In this document: positions 33,141 to 45,965 of the stretch, one piece after another
Numbering within the stretch: position 1 is the first letter of the stretch
How the letters are laid out: each line of letters starts with the position of its first letter
Assembly: GCA_039881045.1 (NCBI GenBank)
Contig: JAYWVB010000057.1
Coordinates: 1 to 64,000, forward strand
Direction of reading: 5' to 3'
Origin: Chaetomium olivaceum
Taxonomy: Eukaryota > Ascomycota > Sordariomycetes > Sordariales > Chaetomiaceae
DNA: 64,000 nt
The notes under the pieces: generated by a model
What the model was told of the DNA's origin: nothing
The model's database searches: none
Seen by the model: only the letters and a program-made list of their open reading frames with translations
Made by a program: the position numbers and the translations under genes

Positions 33141-34347
33141 ATGACTGGAATTGCGTTACTCGGAGCAGGCATCTTTGCGCGGGAGGGTATGTCCCCCGCC
33201 TCATGAACCCCTTTTCACCCAAATCCAGCCCCCCACCCTCCTCCCTCATCTCATGACTCAGAAACTGACTAACCCCCCCATCTCAGAACACCTCCCCGCC
33301 ATCGAAGCGGCCGCGCACCTAACGCTCAAAGCGGTCTACTCGCGCTCGCAGGCCTCAGCCGAGACGCTCGCCGCCGCGGTCCAGGACCCGTCCTCTGTCG
33401 CCGTCTACTTCGACAGCCCCGCCACGCCGGGCAAGTCCCTGACCGACCTCCTCCAGCGCGCCGACATCGGCGCCGTCGACGTCGCCCTGCCCATCCTGCA
33501 GCAGCCGGCCGTCGTCGAGCAGGCGCTGCGCGCGGGCAAGCACGTGCTGTCGGAGAAGCCCGTCGCGGGCGATGTGGCCGGGGCGAAGGAGCTGATTGCG
33601 GCGTATGAGGGGTTGGGTGGTGACGGGGGGAAGCCGTTGTGGGGGGTGGCGGAGAATTGGCGGTATTTGGCGTCGTTGAGGTATGCGGCGGAGAAGGTGC
33701 GTGAGGTTGGCGGGGAGGTGGTCACGTTTCGCTTGGCGAAGTATGGGTCGGTGAAGGCGGATAATAAGTATTTTAATACGGCGTGTAAGTGTTGTGTTGG
33801 TTTGGTGTGTTTGGGAAGTTGGTGCTGACACCCCTGAATAGGGCGCAAGACTCCCGAGTACCAGGGCGGGTTTCTGTTGGATGGCGGTGTCCATTTTGTG
33901 GCTGGCCTGCGGTTCCTTCTTGGTGCGGCGGGCCAGGAGATCAAGCAGCTGGTGGGAACTAGTGGCCTGCTCGACGAGAAGCTGATCCCCGTGGACACCG
34001 TTCACGCTGTGGCCACCACCCAAGACCGCAAAAGCGGTACCATCATCATTACGTTCGGCACAGAGTTCAAGTCTGGGACGGAAATCGAGGTCGTGACGAC
34101 CAAGGGTGTGGTGTCCTGGAACCCCGTCGAAGTCAAGACGGTGACGAGCAAGGGCGAGGACAAGAAGGAGTTCCCTTCCAGCTCCGGCGTCACGGAAGAG
34201 GTTGCTGCTTTTGCCGAGGCCATCACCGCTGGCAAGCTCAACGACCTCCAAAGCCCCCAGGAGGCGCTCAAAGATCTCGAGATTCTTCAGGGATTGCTTG
34301 AGTCAGGTGCTGGCGAGGGCGCGGTGGTGAAGGTTATCGGAGTGTAA
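33141..34347 (+). CDS. Gfo/Idh/MocA-family oxidoreductase
   Basis: Model: 33141..33186, 33287..33784, 33842..34347, 349 residues, phases consistent. An NAD(P)-dependent oxidoreductase probably acting on a sugar or related polyol. The Rossmann start reads TGIALLGAGIFARE; DIGAVDVALPILQQP and GKHVLSEKPVA (EKP motif with the family lysine) follow; then WGVAENWRY and GGFLLDGGVHFVAGLRFLLG, the conserved D..G.H segment of the C-terminal domain. No signal peptide. The first exon is only 46 nt. Substrate cannot be told from the sequence. Confidence 0.9.
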
Positions 34348-34555
34348 ACCATGGCTGCCCCTGTCACGGCGCAGCAAGGCACCAGACTGGCGGGTTGGTT
34401 CCAGCAAGAATTATCCCTGCGAATGATTGGATGTGCATAATAAATAAAGCAAACCAATCCTTCCAATCCACTCTCGAAAATACGCATGCCGTGCAAATCG
34501 CAAAACATCATCCCGAGGCTTTCTTCAATCTTAAGTACATTTTTCAGCGAGAGCA

Positions 34556-35821
34556 ATGCCACCTGCGCCGCAGAAAAGGCTTGAGTCAAACCCAAACGCC
34601 AAATTCAAGCGTAAACCTACAATCAATCTTGGACTCAAGACTTTGCTCGCGACACTTTTAGGCTCAACAGTCCGCGCCCTTTGCTTAAGCGCGACCGTCT
34701 ACTTTTTGTTTCTCGGCCTTCTCACGATCCCACTTTTCCAGGATCATGCCATTTACCTTCACGGTGTAACGCTCACTGGGAGTCAAGACGTTACCGTTGC
34801 TGAGCAATGGGGGTTCCTCCCGAACCAAGTCACCCCTTTTACACTGGGCACTCCTGACGGGATAACACTACACGCTTGGCACATACTTCCGCTGGGAATC
34901 TACAATAAGCACCAAGAGGAGCTTATAAAAGAGCCGAAAGGTTTGTCGGAAAAGATCGTGGACCGCACGTCTTTCAAGCTACTCCGTGACGACCCCGAGG
35001 CGCTGCTCGTGCTTTACTTCCACGGCGCCGCTGGCACACTCGCGTCGGGATGGAGGCCACCAAGCTACCGGGCCATGTCGGCCGGCGCCCCTGACAAGAT
35101 CCACACAGTCTCCATCGACTACCGCGGTTTCGGGTCCAGTGGCGGAGCCCCCTCCGAGCAAGGCCTCTTAGCTGACGCCATCACCGTAGCAGAGTGGGCC
35201 ATACAGGAAGCTGGCATTCCGCCATCCCGTATCGTCATATTCGGCCAGTCTTTGGGAACAGCAGTTGGGATATCTCTCGTGGAACACTATGCTACGCGGC
35301 CACAGCCAACACTCTTTGCTGGCCTGGTTCTGGTAGCTCCCTTTGCAGACGTGGAGCTCCTGACATCTAGCTATCGTATTGCCCGGATTGTCCCTATTCT
35401 CGGCCCGCTCGCGCCCTTCCCCAAACTCCTGGCCTTCTTCAACACCTTTATCCTGAGCAAGTGGTTGAGTAAGGACAAGCTGGCTGCATTCGTTCGGCAG
35501 TGTGAGGATATGCCTGGGGATGACCTCAAGTATCACGTTACCATGATCCATGCCGAGGACGACTACGATATTCCATGGTCTCATAGCGACCTGTTATTCT
35601 GGCATGCCGTCAACGCGTCCCAGCGTGATGGAATTTCCTTTGAGGATCTGCAGGAGGAGAAGGAGCGGAGTAAGGTGTTTGGGTCGACTGGCTGGATGGC
35701 AGAACATCGGACACGGAAAGGGGTTGTCAGGGAGGAGATCACCAAGTGGGGGCTGCACGACAGAATTATGTCCTACCCTATTGTGAGCCTTGCGGTGCTG
35801 AGGGCGTTTGAAAGGAGTTAA
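34556..35821 (+). CDS. ABHD12-like membrane-anchored alpha/beta hydrolase
   Basis: Single exon, 421 residues. One N-terminal membrane helix (ALCLSATVYFLFLGLLTIPL) precedes an alpha/beta-hydrolase domain: LVLYFHGAAGTLASGWR (oxyanion region), IDYRGFGSSGGAPSEQGL, the nucleophile elbow GQSLG, an Asp-containing strand MIHAEDDYDIPWSHSD and a late His in WGLHDRI. This order and spacing match ABHD12/13-type lipases acting on monoacylglycerol or lysophospholipids; the yeast and fission-yeast relatives are poorly studied. It starts 208 bp downstream of the oxidoreductase gene on the same strand. No frame problems. Confidence 0.88.
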   Translation: MPPAPQKRLESNPNAKFKRKPTINLGLKTLLATLLGSTVRALCLSATVYFLFLGLLTIPLFQDHAIYLHGVTLTGSQDVTVAEQWGFLPNQVTPFTLGTPDGITLHAWHILPLGIYNKHQEELIKEPKGLSEKIVDRTSFKLLRDDPEALLVLYFHGAAGTLASGWRPPSYRAMSAGAPDKIHTVSIDYRGFGSSGGAPSEQGLLADAITVAEWAIQEAGIPPSRIVIFGQSLGTAVGISLVEHYATRPQPTLFAGLVLVAPFADVELLTSSYRIARIVPILGPLAPFPKLLAFFNTFILSKWLSKDKLAAFVRQCEDMPGDDLKYHVTMIHAEDDYDIPWSHSDLLFWHAVNASQRDGISFEDLQEEKERSKVFGSTGWMAEHRTRKGVVREEITKWGLHDRIMSYPIVSLAVLRAFERS

Positions 35822-36011
35822 ACGGCCTCACATGTGTCAGCCAAAGGAACTTGGTCACAGGAGACGAGCCTTGAACACCAACGTAGTCCATAAATGATGA
35901 TAAGACCAATTTTCATATCTCCTAACATAAGCCAAGCTCGTTGTTGGTCTCTAACTGTCTTTTCTATCGCCTTCACTTCCCAATACTTCTCTCACCCACT
36001 TCCCCTGACTC

Positions 36012-37894
36012 TCAAGCCGGCGGCGGCAACCCTTCACACCCCCTGTACGGAATTTCCGCCCTACAATCCGCCTCACAAACCGTCCCATTGCGCGGCACCG
36101 CTCCCGTCCTAAAATACTCCCTCACAAACTCCCTCGTACATTCGCTCACCCCGACGTCAGCGCGCAATGCCCCACCGACTCCTGCACCACCACCGCCGAC
36201 CCGCCATGCAGCGTCGACAGCCGGTAGGCATTCGCCAGCGGCGTGACGTGGTCGGTGCGCGAGGAGAGGATCAGCAACGGCGCGGCAGCGGTATCGTTCG
36301 CCGGCGGCGCAGGGCTGCCAAACGGGCCGCGGAACGCGTAGGGCGGGTTGAAGCGCCAGCCGGCGCAGACGAGCGGGAGAGTGGCCCAGACCTCGCCGAT
36401 GGAGGAGGACTGGTTGGCGATGCGGGAGACGGTGGCGGCGGCCCAATCCAGGGTGGTGCGGTCGCCGGCTAGGGCCTGGGAGTCGCCGCAGGCGATGCCT
36501 AGGTTGACTTCCATTTGGTTGGTGAAGGCGGTGGGCGGGGAGGTGGCGGGGGGTTCGGTACAGACGGCTGGACGGTTGTCGGAGCCGAGGACGTCAGGGT
36601 TGGAGAGGATGAGGGAGAAATTCCCTGCGAGCGCCGCGGCGAGGGAGCGGGAGAGGGGGTCGAACTTGGGGATGGGCGCGTACAGGCTCTGGCGGATCTC
36701 TTCGCGTACGAAAAGGGAGCTGACCAGGTAGACGCGGCCGTTGTGGATGGTGGGGACAGGGGCTTCCTCGAGGTCGTGGATGAGGGCGTCCACGCGCGCG
36801 CGGATGGAGGCGGCGCTGGTATCAGTGGTCTGGTAAAGGGGACAGGCCTCGCCGGCATCGAAGCAGGTTTGATACAGGGCATCAACAGCATCCTCGGCAT
36901 CCAAGATTTGCTTTGCCCGTTGCTAGGTGTACGTGTCAGTACCTCGTCAAGGCTAGGAGAATGCTGCCGCGTGAAGGCCGAGATCACTTCACTTACACCC
37001 AAGTTAAAATCATCAGCATCTGCAATTCCATCCACAACCATCCTCCCAACGCGATCCGGAAACATAGACGCAAACGTACTCCCCAGAATTGAGCCGTACG
37101 AAATCCCCAGATACTGCAACTTTGGCTTCTCCCCACCACCACAAGCCTTCCCCGTCCCATTCAGGTTCCGCTCCTTCACCAACAACTCATGACTCCGTTC
37201 CACAATCTCCAACATATCCCTCGCCACCGACGCAGTCGACATATGATTGAACACACTGCCCTCCCCGTCCCCGGCGGTCGCCCGCTCACACAACTCGGCC
37301 ACCCCGCGATTCAGCGCCGCCGCCATGCGCAACCCCTGCTCCGTCAACACACTCGGCAGCCTCTTCGCCGCCATGACGGCCGCCGCGCGATCGAACTGGC
37401 TCGCATAGCACACGGCCGACGGCGTGGTGCGCCACACGCCGCGCGGGTCCAGCCCACCAGATCATGGTGGCGCTCGCCGGGGGTGTCGATGACGGCCTGC
37501 AGCCAGGGCCCAAACACGCGCCACCCACTCGGCGTTGGGGCCCGCGGGACCCCCGCCGTTGACCAGGACGGGCCCGCCCGGGCGGGGTCTGTCACGGGCA
37601 CGGTGGCGGGCAGCGTGATGAGGGCGAGGGCGGCGTGGGGGCCGGCCTCGGCTGTCTCGGGCTTGGTCCAGTCGAGCGGCACGCGCAGGCGGGCGCACTT
37701 GAAGGTGTTGTTGTAGCAGGGGTGGTATTGGAGGCCGGGGTGGGCGTGATGGCGGACCAGTCGAAGGTGTCGGGCTCGAGTTGGCGTGGGAGGAGGGGTA
37801 TGTGATGGAAGGCGGAGATAACTGGGATGATGCTGACACTGCTGAGGAGGAATGTGGTGGACCAGAAGGTCCGGGAGGGAGATGATTGACGCAT
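36012..37894 (-). CDS. Secreted TAP-type (S33) alpha/beta hydrolase (at least five frameshifts)
   Basis: Model: complement(36012..36922, 36997..37894), about 603 residues after correction. A tripeptidyl-aminopeptidase-like hydrolase. Signal peptide at the start (TTFLLSSVSIIPVISA); LRVPLDWTKPE; VNGGGPAGPN (oxyanion loop); HHDLVGLDPRGVWRT; nucleophile QYLGISYGSILGSTFA; AFRGPFGSP; SSRTDHVTPLANA (Asp); VGHCALTSG (His); and a Cys-rich end VCEADCRAEIPYRGC. The pieces lie in different frames. Breaks are near 37733, 37580, about 37518, about 37450 and 36158. Four are one missing base in a G/C run; the one near 37518 is one extra or two missing. Corrected exon lengths give phase 0 at the single intron. 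Natural decay is possible, but all catalytic motifs survive. Confidence 0.75.
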
Positions 37895-39662
37895 GGTGGG
37901 TGGCTGCCAGTCGCCAAGCTATAGAGGAGGAGTTATAGGTGTGGAGTTGTGGTTTAGCTTGAAGTATAGGTTCAGCTGACAACGTGTCGAACTGGGGTGT
38001 TGTTCAGCTAAGGTGGTGCTTTTTGTGAAATAAAGTCCGAGGTTTAAGTGTTATTTCAGCCGACGTCGCCGTCGATCTCCCCGCATGTTCACGCCCACGC
38101 TCGTACCTGCAGGCCAAGGATTCCTTTGACCCTTCGCTCGAGTCCCTTCTAGAATCCCGGTTTGCCAAAATCCCTTATTCGGTTTACCCACTGCAGGATC
38201 TTGATGTTGAGAGGAAAAAGTTATTCCCATTGGGTGTTAAGCGAACGAGGCAAGGTTCAAGATCCTCAGCACGGCCATTGCTACCATAGCCGCGGTGCCG
38301 GTTTGGAATAACGGAACACACAGCCGTGTCAAACATTGGCTGGGCGACGTGGTCTGCCAGGGCGTCCCGGACACTATTTTAGGATTGGAGGCTTCTTTTG
38401 CTCCACGTGGGAACTTTGGCCCTCGGCCAGTCATGAGTTTGTGGTATACTTTCGATGTGTCAATGGGCTAGATGTAAACTCGTTTTGGTGTAGCTCTTCT
38501 GTAGGTTGAAAGCTGAGAGTCTCAGAGTCTCATGTCTGTCACAGTTCACAGTACGTTCCAGCCTAGCAATTGGATTTCCCAATTGGATCTCCCAATCGGA
38601 ACTTCCCCTCGAAGTTCCAAGCCTGCTGTTGCCCATAAACGAAGAAGGAAACTTTACAGGACCTCGACCGAGACACAACCTGCAAGGTTCCACAAGTGAC
38701 TCCTTTCCTCCCCTGGCGGTGTTGGGAACAAGACCCAGCCTCCCTTATTTCCAACCTGCGTGATTGACCGGGGAAAGTCCGTGATGCAGCCGGGAGGGCC
38801 GCGCGTGCCATTGCCTAGACTATTAGCGTTCAGGCTTCGGGGTCATGTTACTTCCCGAAGTGAGGGCTTGCCGGCAAATCTGAAGACACTAGAGTCTCCA
38901 GCAGAAGTGTGATGGCCAGGTTTTACTGCTTTGACTAAGGATTTCAGTAGTTTGATAATACCAGAAACTGTAAAGACAAATAGCACGGGCATTGGTTCAC
39001 GCTATTATCATGCCTAAAACTTAAAAGCAAGGCCCTTCATCCTGCACTCTGCCTACAAAATTTGTTTGTGGGTTGGGTGATTGGAAAGTTGACATTCAAG
39101 CGGGACATAAAAAGTAACAGACCATATGGGCTGATTTCGCGATTTCCAAGTCGAGAAGAGACTACAAGGGGAACGGCAATATCAAAGTTAAAATACTAAC
39201 ATACTACGGCTATGAACTGTTAAAAATGGCGGCGACAGACGGGAACGCAGGACTCAGGGGTTGACAAAAGGGGATGCGGAAGGGCGGCAGAAGCATCCAT
39301 GCTACTGAGTTTTACACTGAACCGAGGAAAAAAACCAAAGATGCATTATTGCCGTGATCTATTTTAACGAGCGCGATTATAATGACTTCCACATCTCTGG
39401 CACATCAAACGCTTTCCACACGAAGTCTCTGTAAATCTGCTGCTCCCAACCCAACACTGGAGCTTCCACGTGAGCCATGCCACGTTTGAAATTTTCTCAT
39501 CTGCTAGAAACTACTAGCCTGCACAATCAAGCTCCAGTTGCACGAGGGACATGGCATTGTCTGAAGATTGAATAGCATTGCAATAGCCCTGTCGAGATAC
39601 ATCAAGCTACAGGTCCAAGATCAAATCTTCGTTGGCCAGAAAAGTGTGGAACGGCTCAGCCA
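37895..39662. other. Intergenic, about 1.8 kb
   Basis: No gene recognised. 38900-39600 is AT-richer than its surroundings. It holds the TAP-type hydrolase promoter and the 3' flank of the flavoprotein gene. Confidence 0.5.
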
Positions 39663-40937
39663 TCAGAAGTGTTCCTCCACCAACCGGGCAGCTTCCTGCG
39701 CGAGTCCAAAGCTATGAATATAGCCACCAATGGTGGTACCATACGCGTGGACAACCTTTTGACCGTTGATGTCCTCCTTCTCAGCCCTGACACCCGCGGG
39801 TCTCAAGGGGCGGATTCCCACCAAGTGATCGACGACCTGGTAATCAGCGGCCTTGGGAGAGGGAAAGTGTTCGGGCAGATGTTCATTGACTTGACGGAAG
39901 AGCTGTGACATGTTAGTCCGGAGTCCGAACCGCCCTTTCTCACTGAATGCTCGCTCTGAGTTACTCACCATGTCATGCACCTCCTCCACCGACTTGACTG
40001 GATTCGCCGTCGGCTCCGAGACACCGCCGACCACGGCAGTCCCGTCCCCACGGCCAAAGACGTACGTGTACACCCCCACGCCGCGGTGCACAAACGCCTG
40101 CTGAAAATCCGACTTGACGACCGCGACATACGTGCGATCCGTGATGACCTTCTCATCCTTCACATCCTCCAACACGCCGCTCGCCTTGCCCGACGCATTG
40201 ACAAGGACATCATGCCCCAGATACGCCAACTCCCCCAGCGCCTTCACCTCGCCAACCCTCTCAAACTTGACCCCCCTTTCTAGCAACCGTCGCTTCAACC
40301 AAAGCAGAAACACCGCCGGCGTCAGCACGACACTCCCAAACCTCACCCGCGCCTCTTGTCCATTCTCTCCACCCTCATTGAGCACCTCAAACTCAGGCGC
40401 CCGTCCGTTGTACCACACCGCGGTAGGGCTGTTATCGCTTGCCTTGATGCCTCTGCCGCCCCCAAAGACGTCGGTCAGCGTGACAAGGCGCACCGACGAC
40501 TCCGGGTGATCGGCGGCCAATTTGCGGAGATATTCTAGCGCGGCCAATTGCATTGCCTGCTCGCTCGGTGAGCCGCCGAGGCCTGCCCAGCCGGCACATG
40601 CCCTGTGTGGTTGGGGAGGATGATGTCAGCTGGTTTGCTGTTGGTGTTGGTGTTGGTGTTGGTTGGGGGTTGGGAGGGACTGAAAAGGGGGCTTAGAGAG
40701 GGGGGGGGGACGTACCAGGGGCTGGCCCAGCCTTGGGAGGGGGCATCACCAGGAAGGTCACGGGCGGCGATGGTAATGTCGTGCTTGGAGGGGTCGGTGT
40801 CGGTTAGGATGGCTGCGGTTGAGAGGCCGACAATGCTTGAAGAAGGAGGGGGAGTGTTAGTGGGATTGGCTGCAGTGATTGGTTGGGCTTGTTGGATGAA
40901 AAGCTTACCCAGCGCCGAAGATGGTAATCTTTCCCAT
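39663..40937 (-). CDS. D-amino-acid-oxidase-like FAD enzyme
   Basis: Model: complement(39663..39902, 39969..40602, 40716..40835, 40909..40937), 340 residues, all phases consistent. It oxidises a D-amino acid to the imino acid with H2O2 by family. The FAD fold reads ITIFGAGIVGLSTAAIL across the first intron; DITIAARDLPGD and SQGWASPWACAGWAG follow, then LVNASGKASG, VVGGVSEP, VGIRPLRPAGVR (the Arg-containing substrate segment) and YGTTIGGYIHSFGLAQEA. The first exon is only 29 nt. The C-terminus is EEHF, not a peroxisomal SKL-type signal. Whether it is a D-Asp or a neutral D-amino-acid enzyme cannot be told. Confidence 0.9.
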
Positions 40938-43900
40938 GGTGTTGGTGAGATGGGGCAACGTTTCGTTGGGTTGGCTGTGCGGTAGTTGTGAGTGTGGTTG
41001 TAATTCTGGTTGTGACTCTTGTTGTTCTTGTGGTTCTTGTGGTTCTTGTCGAGGAGTGTGAGGTGTGAGGTGATATTTGGTAGCTCTAATAGGTTTCTGA
41101 AGAAGACGGGTGCGGTGAGGCCCGCTGGAGGCTGCCTTGCAATCTCATCTATAAGTTTATCCGTGACCAGCTTGATAGAGCGTCGGTGACCCGCGGAACC
41201 GGGTGCTCTCTCCTGCAGTTAGTCCGTGTTAGTAATAGGGACGGGTCGGAATTGCCAATGCGCCGAGTGCCGAGAATGAGAACCTTGGGAACCAGGGCAT
41301 GGCATCAAAAACCCTTTTCCGCTTGTTAGTAAGAGGGACGAAGACGGAGTTGCCAATCCTCCGAGTACCAACCATGGGAACCATCACGAACTCCCTCCCA
41401 CCCACCCCGCACTAAGAAGGGCGCCCTGCCATGCCACAACAAGATAGTTACATGGCGTCAACTCCCGCTTCCGGCAGTCACGTTCACAGCCACGACAACC
41501 GTCAGAGCTGATTATGGGTTAGCAAGTTCGCAGACCCAGGTCACAGATCGCCACAGGATGGCACGCTAACTGACCTGGGATGCTGATAGTTATCCCTGGT
41601 CCTGCCGATCCAGTCTCGGCACTCAGCTGCACTCCAACACAACTATCCCACTAACCCGGGTCCAGCCTGGCCGGGTCGCAGGTGATAGCGTGACACGAGA
41701 GGGCATGGGGGTTAACGGCCGGCAGCGGGCAGCCTTCCCTTTCTCCCTCGGGAGATCCCCGGAGTTGTCGGATAAGGAACTGGGATGAGGACCTGCTGGG
41801 GTTGGCTACCCTGGTGCTGGTGCCGAGACAAAGCAAAGGCGTGCCGGGGGAGGAAGACCGGGATGGGATGGGATGGGGACGAAGGTCAGCAACTTTCCAC
41901 TTGCAGCTGACACCGGAGTGCGTCATGGTATGGCGACACTGTGTTTGCGGCGAGTCATCTATCCCGATCGTGATTTGCCGAAGCCCATGCACAACCCAGG
42001 TAAGGAAGATTAGGCGAACGTTAACGTTCTGCCCACCCTTGCCCCCGGAGATCCAGAATGAATCCCGGTCACGGCCTTACGGGAACGGCTTGGCGATCCC
42101 GGTCGATCCAGTCCCGAAGTAGTTCGGGCCGCCGGAGACTAGACCGGTATAGTTGGCACCATGGTGTTGATTCGTTCGGCCACAGCAAGACGCTTTCACT
42201 CAATTAGCTTAGCCGTCACCCAATGCCTCAGCCGGACTGTGATGGGAGTGTGATCATTCCCGTCCTGACTTTGTTTGCTTCTCGCAGCAGCGCGCAAGGC
42301 TCTCGATTCGGTCCAGAGGAGTCTGAGGCGCAGGAAGGTGCGCGGTTCACGATCCGGGGAGGACTCCGGGGGCGATGAGGTGCCCAATACTTACCCCCGC
42401 CTTCCAGGTTAACCCTTAACCTGGAAGGGAGTTTACCAACCTGGAACCCAACAATCAGCACTACCAACGCTAAGTTCCTTCCCTTTCGACTTGAACAACC
42501 CCGCTTCGTGTTGGTGACTCGGTGTTCTTTCCGAGGCAAGAGCGGTTCACAACCTGGAAACCACCCCTCCTTCTCCTTCCCCCCACCATCATCCATGACT
42601 GACCGATGACTCCGACTCGCCAATGCCCGTGATGAGATCGAACCGTCACCATCTTGTCTCGGCCTGACGCCAACCACAACCCCCGTGCCGTGGCGGAGCC
42701 CATCATGAGATGAACCTGGAAGTTCATGATGGCCCGAACTAACTCGATGAAACCATCATCGCATCTCAAAGAAACACGCCGGTCGTCACTGCGCTACTGA
42801 GCCTCTCTATCACATCACCCCACCAGGCCATCCCACCCCACCATCTACCCGCCTGCATCGCCTGCCTGCCTCGCCTCCCTGCCTTGCCTGCCCCTTCCTG
42901 CACCCGATCTTGCCCCATTCTTGCCACGCGGCCACCAACGGCTTTGATCCTCACACCTGCCCACCTTGCCTGCCTTCCATTCCCATGCCTGTCTCACTTA
43001 CACGAACATCCCACCACCACCCACCCCTCCTTCCACAACCGATCTGAAGTCCCAAACCCCCGCCGGCCCCCTCCTTCCATCACAAACACGGGACGGATCT
43101 AGAGCCACAGACCCCCACTTCCCACCCAACTGAGACTCTGACTCTCTTCTCTGCCCACCCGCTGCTTCTCGGATGGGGAAACGGGAAAGTGAGCGACCAA
43201 ATCTGGGGTGATGAATCGCTAAGCGAGAGACACCCGACCGACAAGCCCGCCTTGCAGGCAACTGAACGCCTCCCCCAACCCAAGAAGGACCTAGGGGAGG
43301 AGGCTGTGACGCTGTGACGCTGTGACGCTGCTAGTGTCGGGTGTGTTCCATGGGGTGAGTCGCCTCGTCCGAAGCCAGAAGGCCGAAGCCAGAAGCCAAT
43401 GCCTACGGCGAGTGGCGCCCGGTTGAACGGCCTCGGCCCGCGACGATCAACAAGGCTGATTTTCTCCGGCAGATTGCTGCTTTTGTGCAGGTGCATGAAC
43501 CCCGCTTCTGCAGGCCTCAAACACAGTGCAAGGCTCTTGGCTTTTGTTGTTAGTTATGAACTAACTAGTGAGTTCTGGGTTTGGTTGGGATGGGCGTGGC
43601 ATGGCATGTCTCACTTGGTTCGTGTAACGCGTTGGGCGAAATGCCCTAACCCTGGCTGGGGTTTGTTGACTTCCATGGCTTCCTTGGCTTTGCTTGGCTC
43701 CCTTGGGTGGAGAGGGGTTCGGAGAATGGAGGGGAAGAATCAATTGATCTTGGAGAGATTGGAAGATGGAAATTGGACAATTGGACAGGAACTGATAGTG
43801 GTGAAACCTGCATAGTTGACATTTGATATTGTTGGCTTGGCTGTCCCTGAGAAGCTGAGAAAATAAATCAAAATCGAAATCGAACGAAAATCACACCCTA

Positions 43901-44008
43901 ATCCCCCCACGCAGCCTTGTTCCCATGTGCCCATCGACCCCGCCCTCCCCCCTCCCCCCTCCCCGTCCACCCAAAACTGCATTCCATATCCCATACCCCT
44001 GAACAAGG
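40938..44008. other. Intergenic, about 3.1 kb
   Basis: No gene recognised on either strand; open frames are short and without motifs. Contains simple tandem repeats: TTCTTGTGG three times near 41023-41050 and a 9-bp array at 43302-43330. It may carry a non-coding transcript or degraded sequence; nothing supports a specific call. Confidence 0.5.
43302..43330. repeat. 9-bp tandem repeat (GCTGTGACG), three copies
   Basis: Perfect direct array of a nonamer in non-coding DNA. Confidence 0.85.
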
Positions 44009-45965
44009 TCACACTGCAGGCGCCCTCTCCGTAAAGATAACCGGCAGTGGAGCCGACACGGTGGTGAAGGTATCCTGCTTCCCATCCAGGAACCCCTGTT
44101 TGGTCTGGCCGGGCGCGATGGTCAGATCGTACCGCAGCAGGATCTCACCCACCACACGCCTCAGCTCCAGCATGGCCAAGCGTTTGCCTACACACGCATA
44201 CGGGCCTACCACATGCCACAACACACCCCCCCCTGGTCAGCCTTGTGTCACAGAACCCACACACAACCCACACACCCACAAACTAGTGAGCCTCATTCTG
44301 GGCATCATGGGACGGAACTAACCTGTGTTGAACGGGATGAACACCGACTTATCCCTGACCAGCTCAGGCCGGGTGGTCCAGCGCTCGGGAATAAACTCGT
44401 CCGGGTAGGCAAACGCCCGCTCATCCCGGAAGACCGTGTAGCTTGGCACCTGGACAATCGTGTTGCCGGGCACAAAGTTGTCGCCAATCCACAGCCCTTC
44501 CGGCGGGGTCACACGCTGCGTGCCCGAGGGGACGGGGGGGTCCAGCCGCATGGCTTCGTTGATGACGGCGTCGAGCAGGGGCACCGTCATGAGGTTGTCG
44601 TGCGAGATGTCCGGGAGCGCGTCGAATTCGGCTTGGAGCCGCGCCGTCAGCGATGGGTCCCATGCTAGGTGGAAGAAGATGTGAGTTAGCGCCGCCGCCA
44701 CGCTGTCGCTGCCCGCGATGACGATCAGCTGCGCGTCGCCGTGGAGGTTCAGCTGGTCGCGCTTGGTCTTGGGTCCTTTGTTGTAGGCGGCCAGGATCCA
44801 GGAGAAGATATCGGGCTGATCGGGCTCTTTCTTTTTCTGGTGTCAGCTGGGGTTTTTTTTTTGAAGCAGCAGGGGGTTGGGAAGGAGATCGGATGGATCT
44901 ACCTACCTGCTTGCGCTCGTCAACAAGTTTCTGGATCCAGCCCAGAAACTCGTAATAGTTCCAGTTCAGGATTGGCGTGCGCTTGATGAAGGGCAACAGC
45001 CAGGGCATGTGAGTGAAGAGGGCAATGTTGAACATGTCGGTGCGGATTGTCTTGAAAACGTAAGCCTCCTTGCCCTCGGCCAGCATGTTGGACGACTTGT
45101 TGAAGGCAAGATCCTCCATCACGTCAAACACAAAGTAGGAGAACCATTGAGAAACATCAAATGCCTGTCCCTTGCTGCGGTCAATGGCAGCGAGCAGCTG
45201 GTTGATGGCCTTGGTGATACGAGGATCGTACCCCTGAATGGCTATGACAAGGTGTTAATGCAGGGGCCCCATGGGCAAAACGACGAATCACGATTTACCT
45301 TTGGTGGTGAAGCCCAGATCCCACACCTTGCGCCGACGTGCATGTTCCTGCTTGTCTCGGGCCATGAAGAGCGGGACCCGCGGCTCCAGTAGCGTGTACC
45401 ATGGGCCCTTGGTGACGGGCGACTGGCTGCCGTAGATGACTCTCACTGCCTCTGGGGAAGCAACGGATATCTCGCTTGGCCCTAGGTGGCAGAACAGAAC
45501 AGGTTAGTCAACCTGCATAATCTGCACAATCTGCAAGAGAATGCGCCATTGAACCATTAATGGAAAACACTCACCAAGGCGGACAAAGTCTCCATACTGT
45601 TGATGAAGTTGCTGCACCTCTTTGAAGAGATGCAGCCTCTTAACCGACAATGCCGTAATGTAGAAGTTGGTGAGACGTGCGAGAAAGGGACCCGGGTACT
45701 TTGAGAGTCTGTGGAAGAATGCACGGTACACAAGCATGCTGCTGTACAACGCGGCGACGTGGGAGCCAGCCATTTGCACGATTGCCGACAAAGGGGTGTT
45801 GATGAAGTTCGAGTACGATAGCAGCGCTGCTGCTGCAAAGACAGTGGAATAAAAAACAAAGACGGAGGGAGATGCCACATCCCATTCTCCACGTCTGAAT
45901 ATTGCAATGTGAGTAAGCACGCCGCTGGTGGCGGCGAGCAAATTGAGGGTGAGGGTGGACTCCAT
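44009..45965 (-). CDS. Cytochrome P450, membrane-anchored
   Basis: Model: complement(44009..44205, 44323..44836, 44907..45241, 45299..45481, 45575..45965), 539 residues, all phases consistent, no frameshift. A heme-thiolate monooxygenase. Several hydrophobic N-terminal segments, then SKYPGPFLARLTNFY (proline hinge); I-helix VIAGSDSVAAALTH; ExxR in NEAMRLDPPVPSG; PERWTTRPELV; and heme loop FNTGPYACVGKRLAM with Cys near residue 479. It resembles fungal P450s labelled tryprostatin B 6-hydroxylase-like or benzoate 4-monooxygenase-like; such labels do not give the substrate. It is divergent from the terpene synthase-reductase fusion, 1.25 kb apart, so it likely tailors that enzyme's product (inference). 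Confidence 0.92.
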
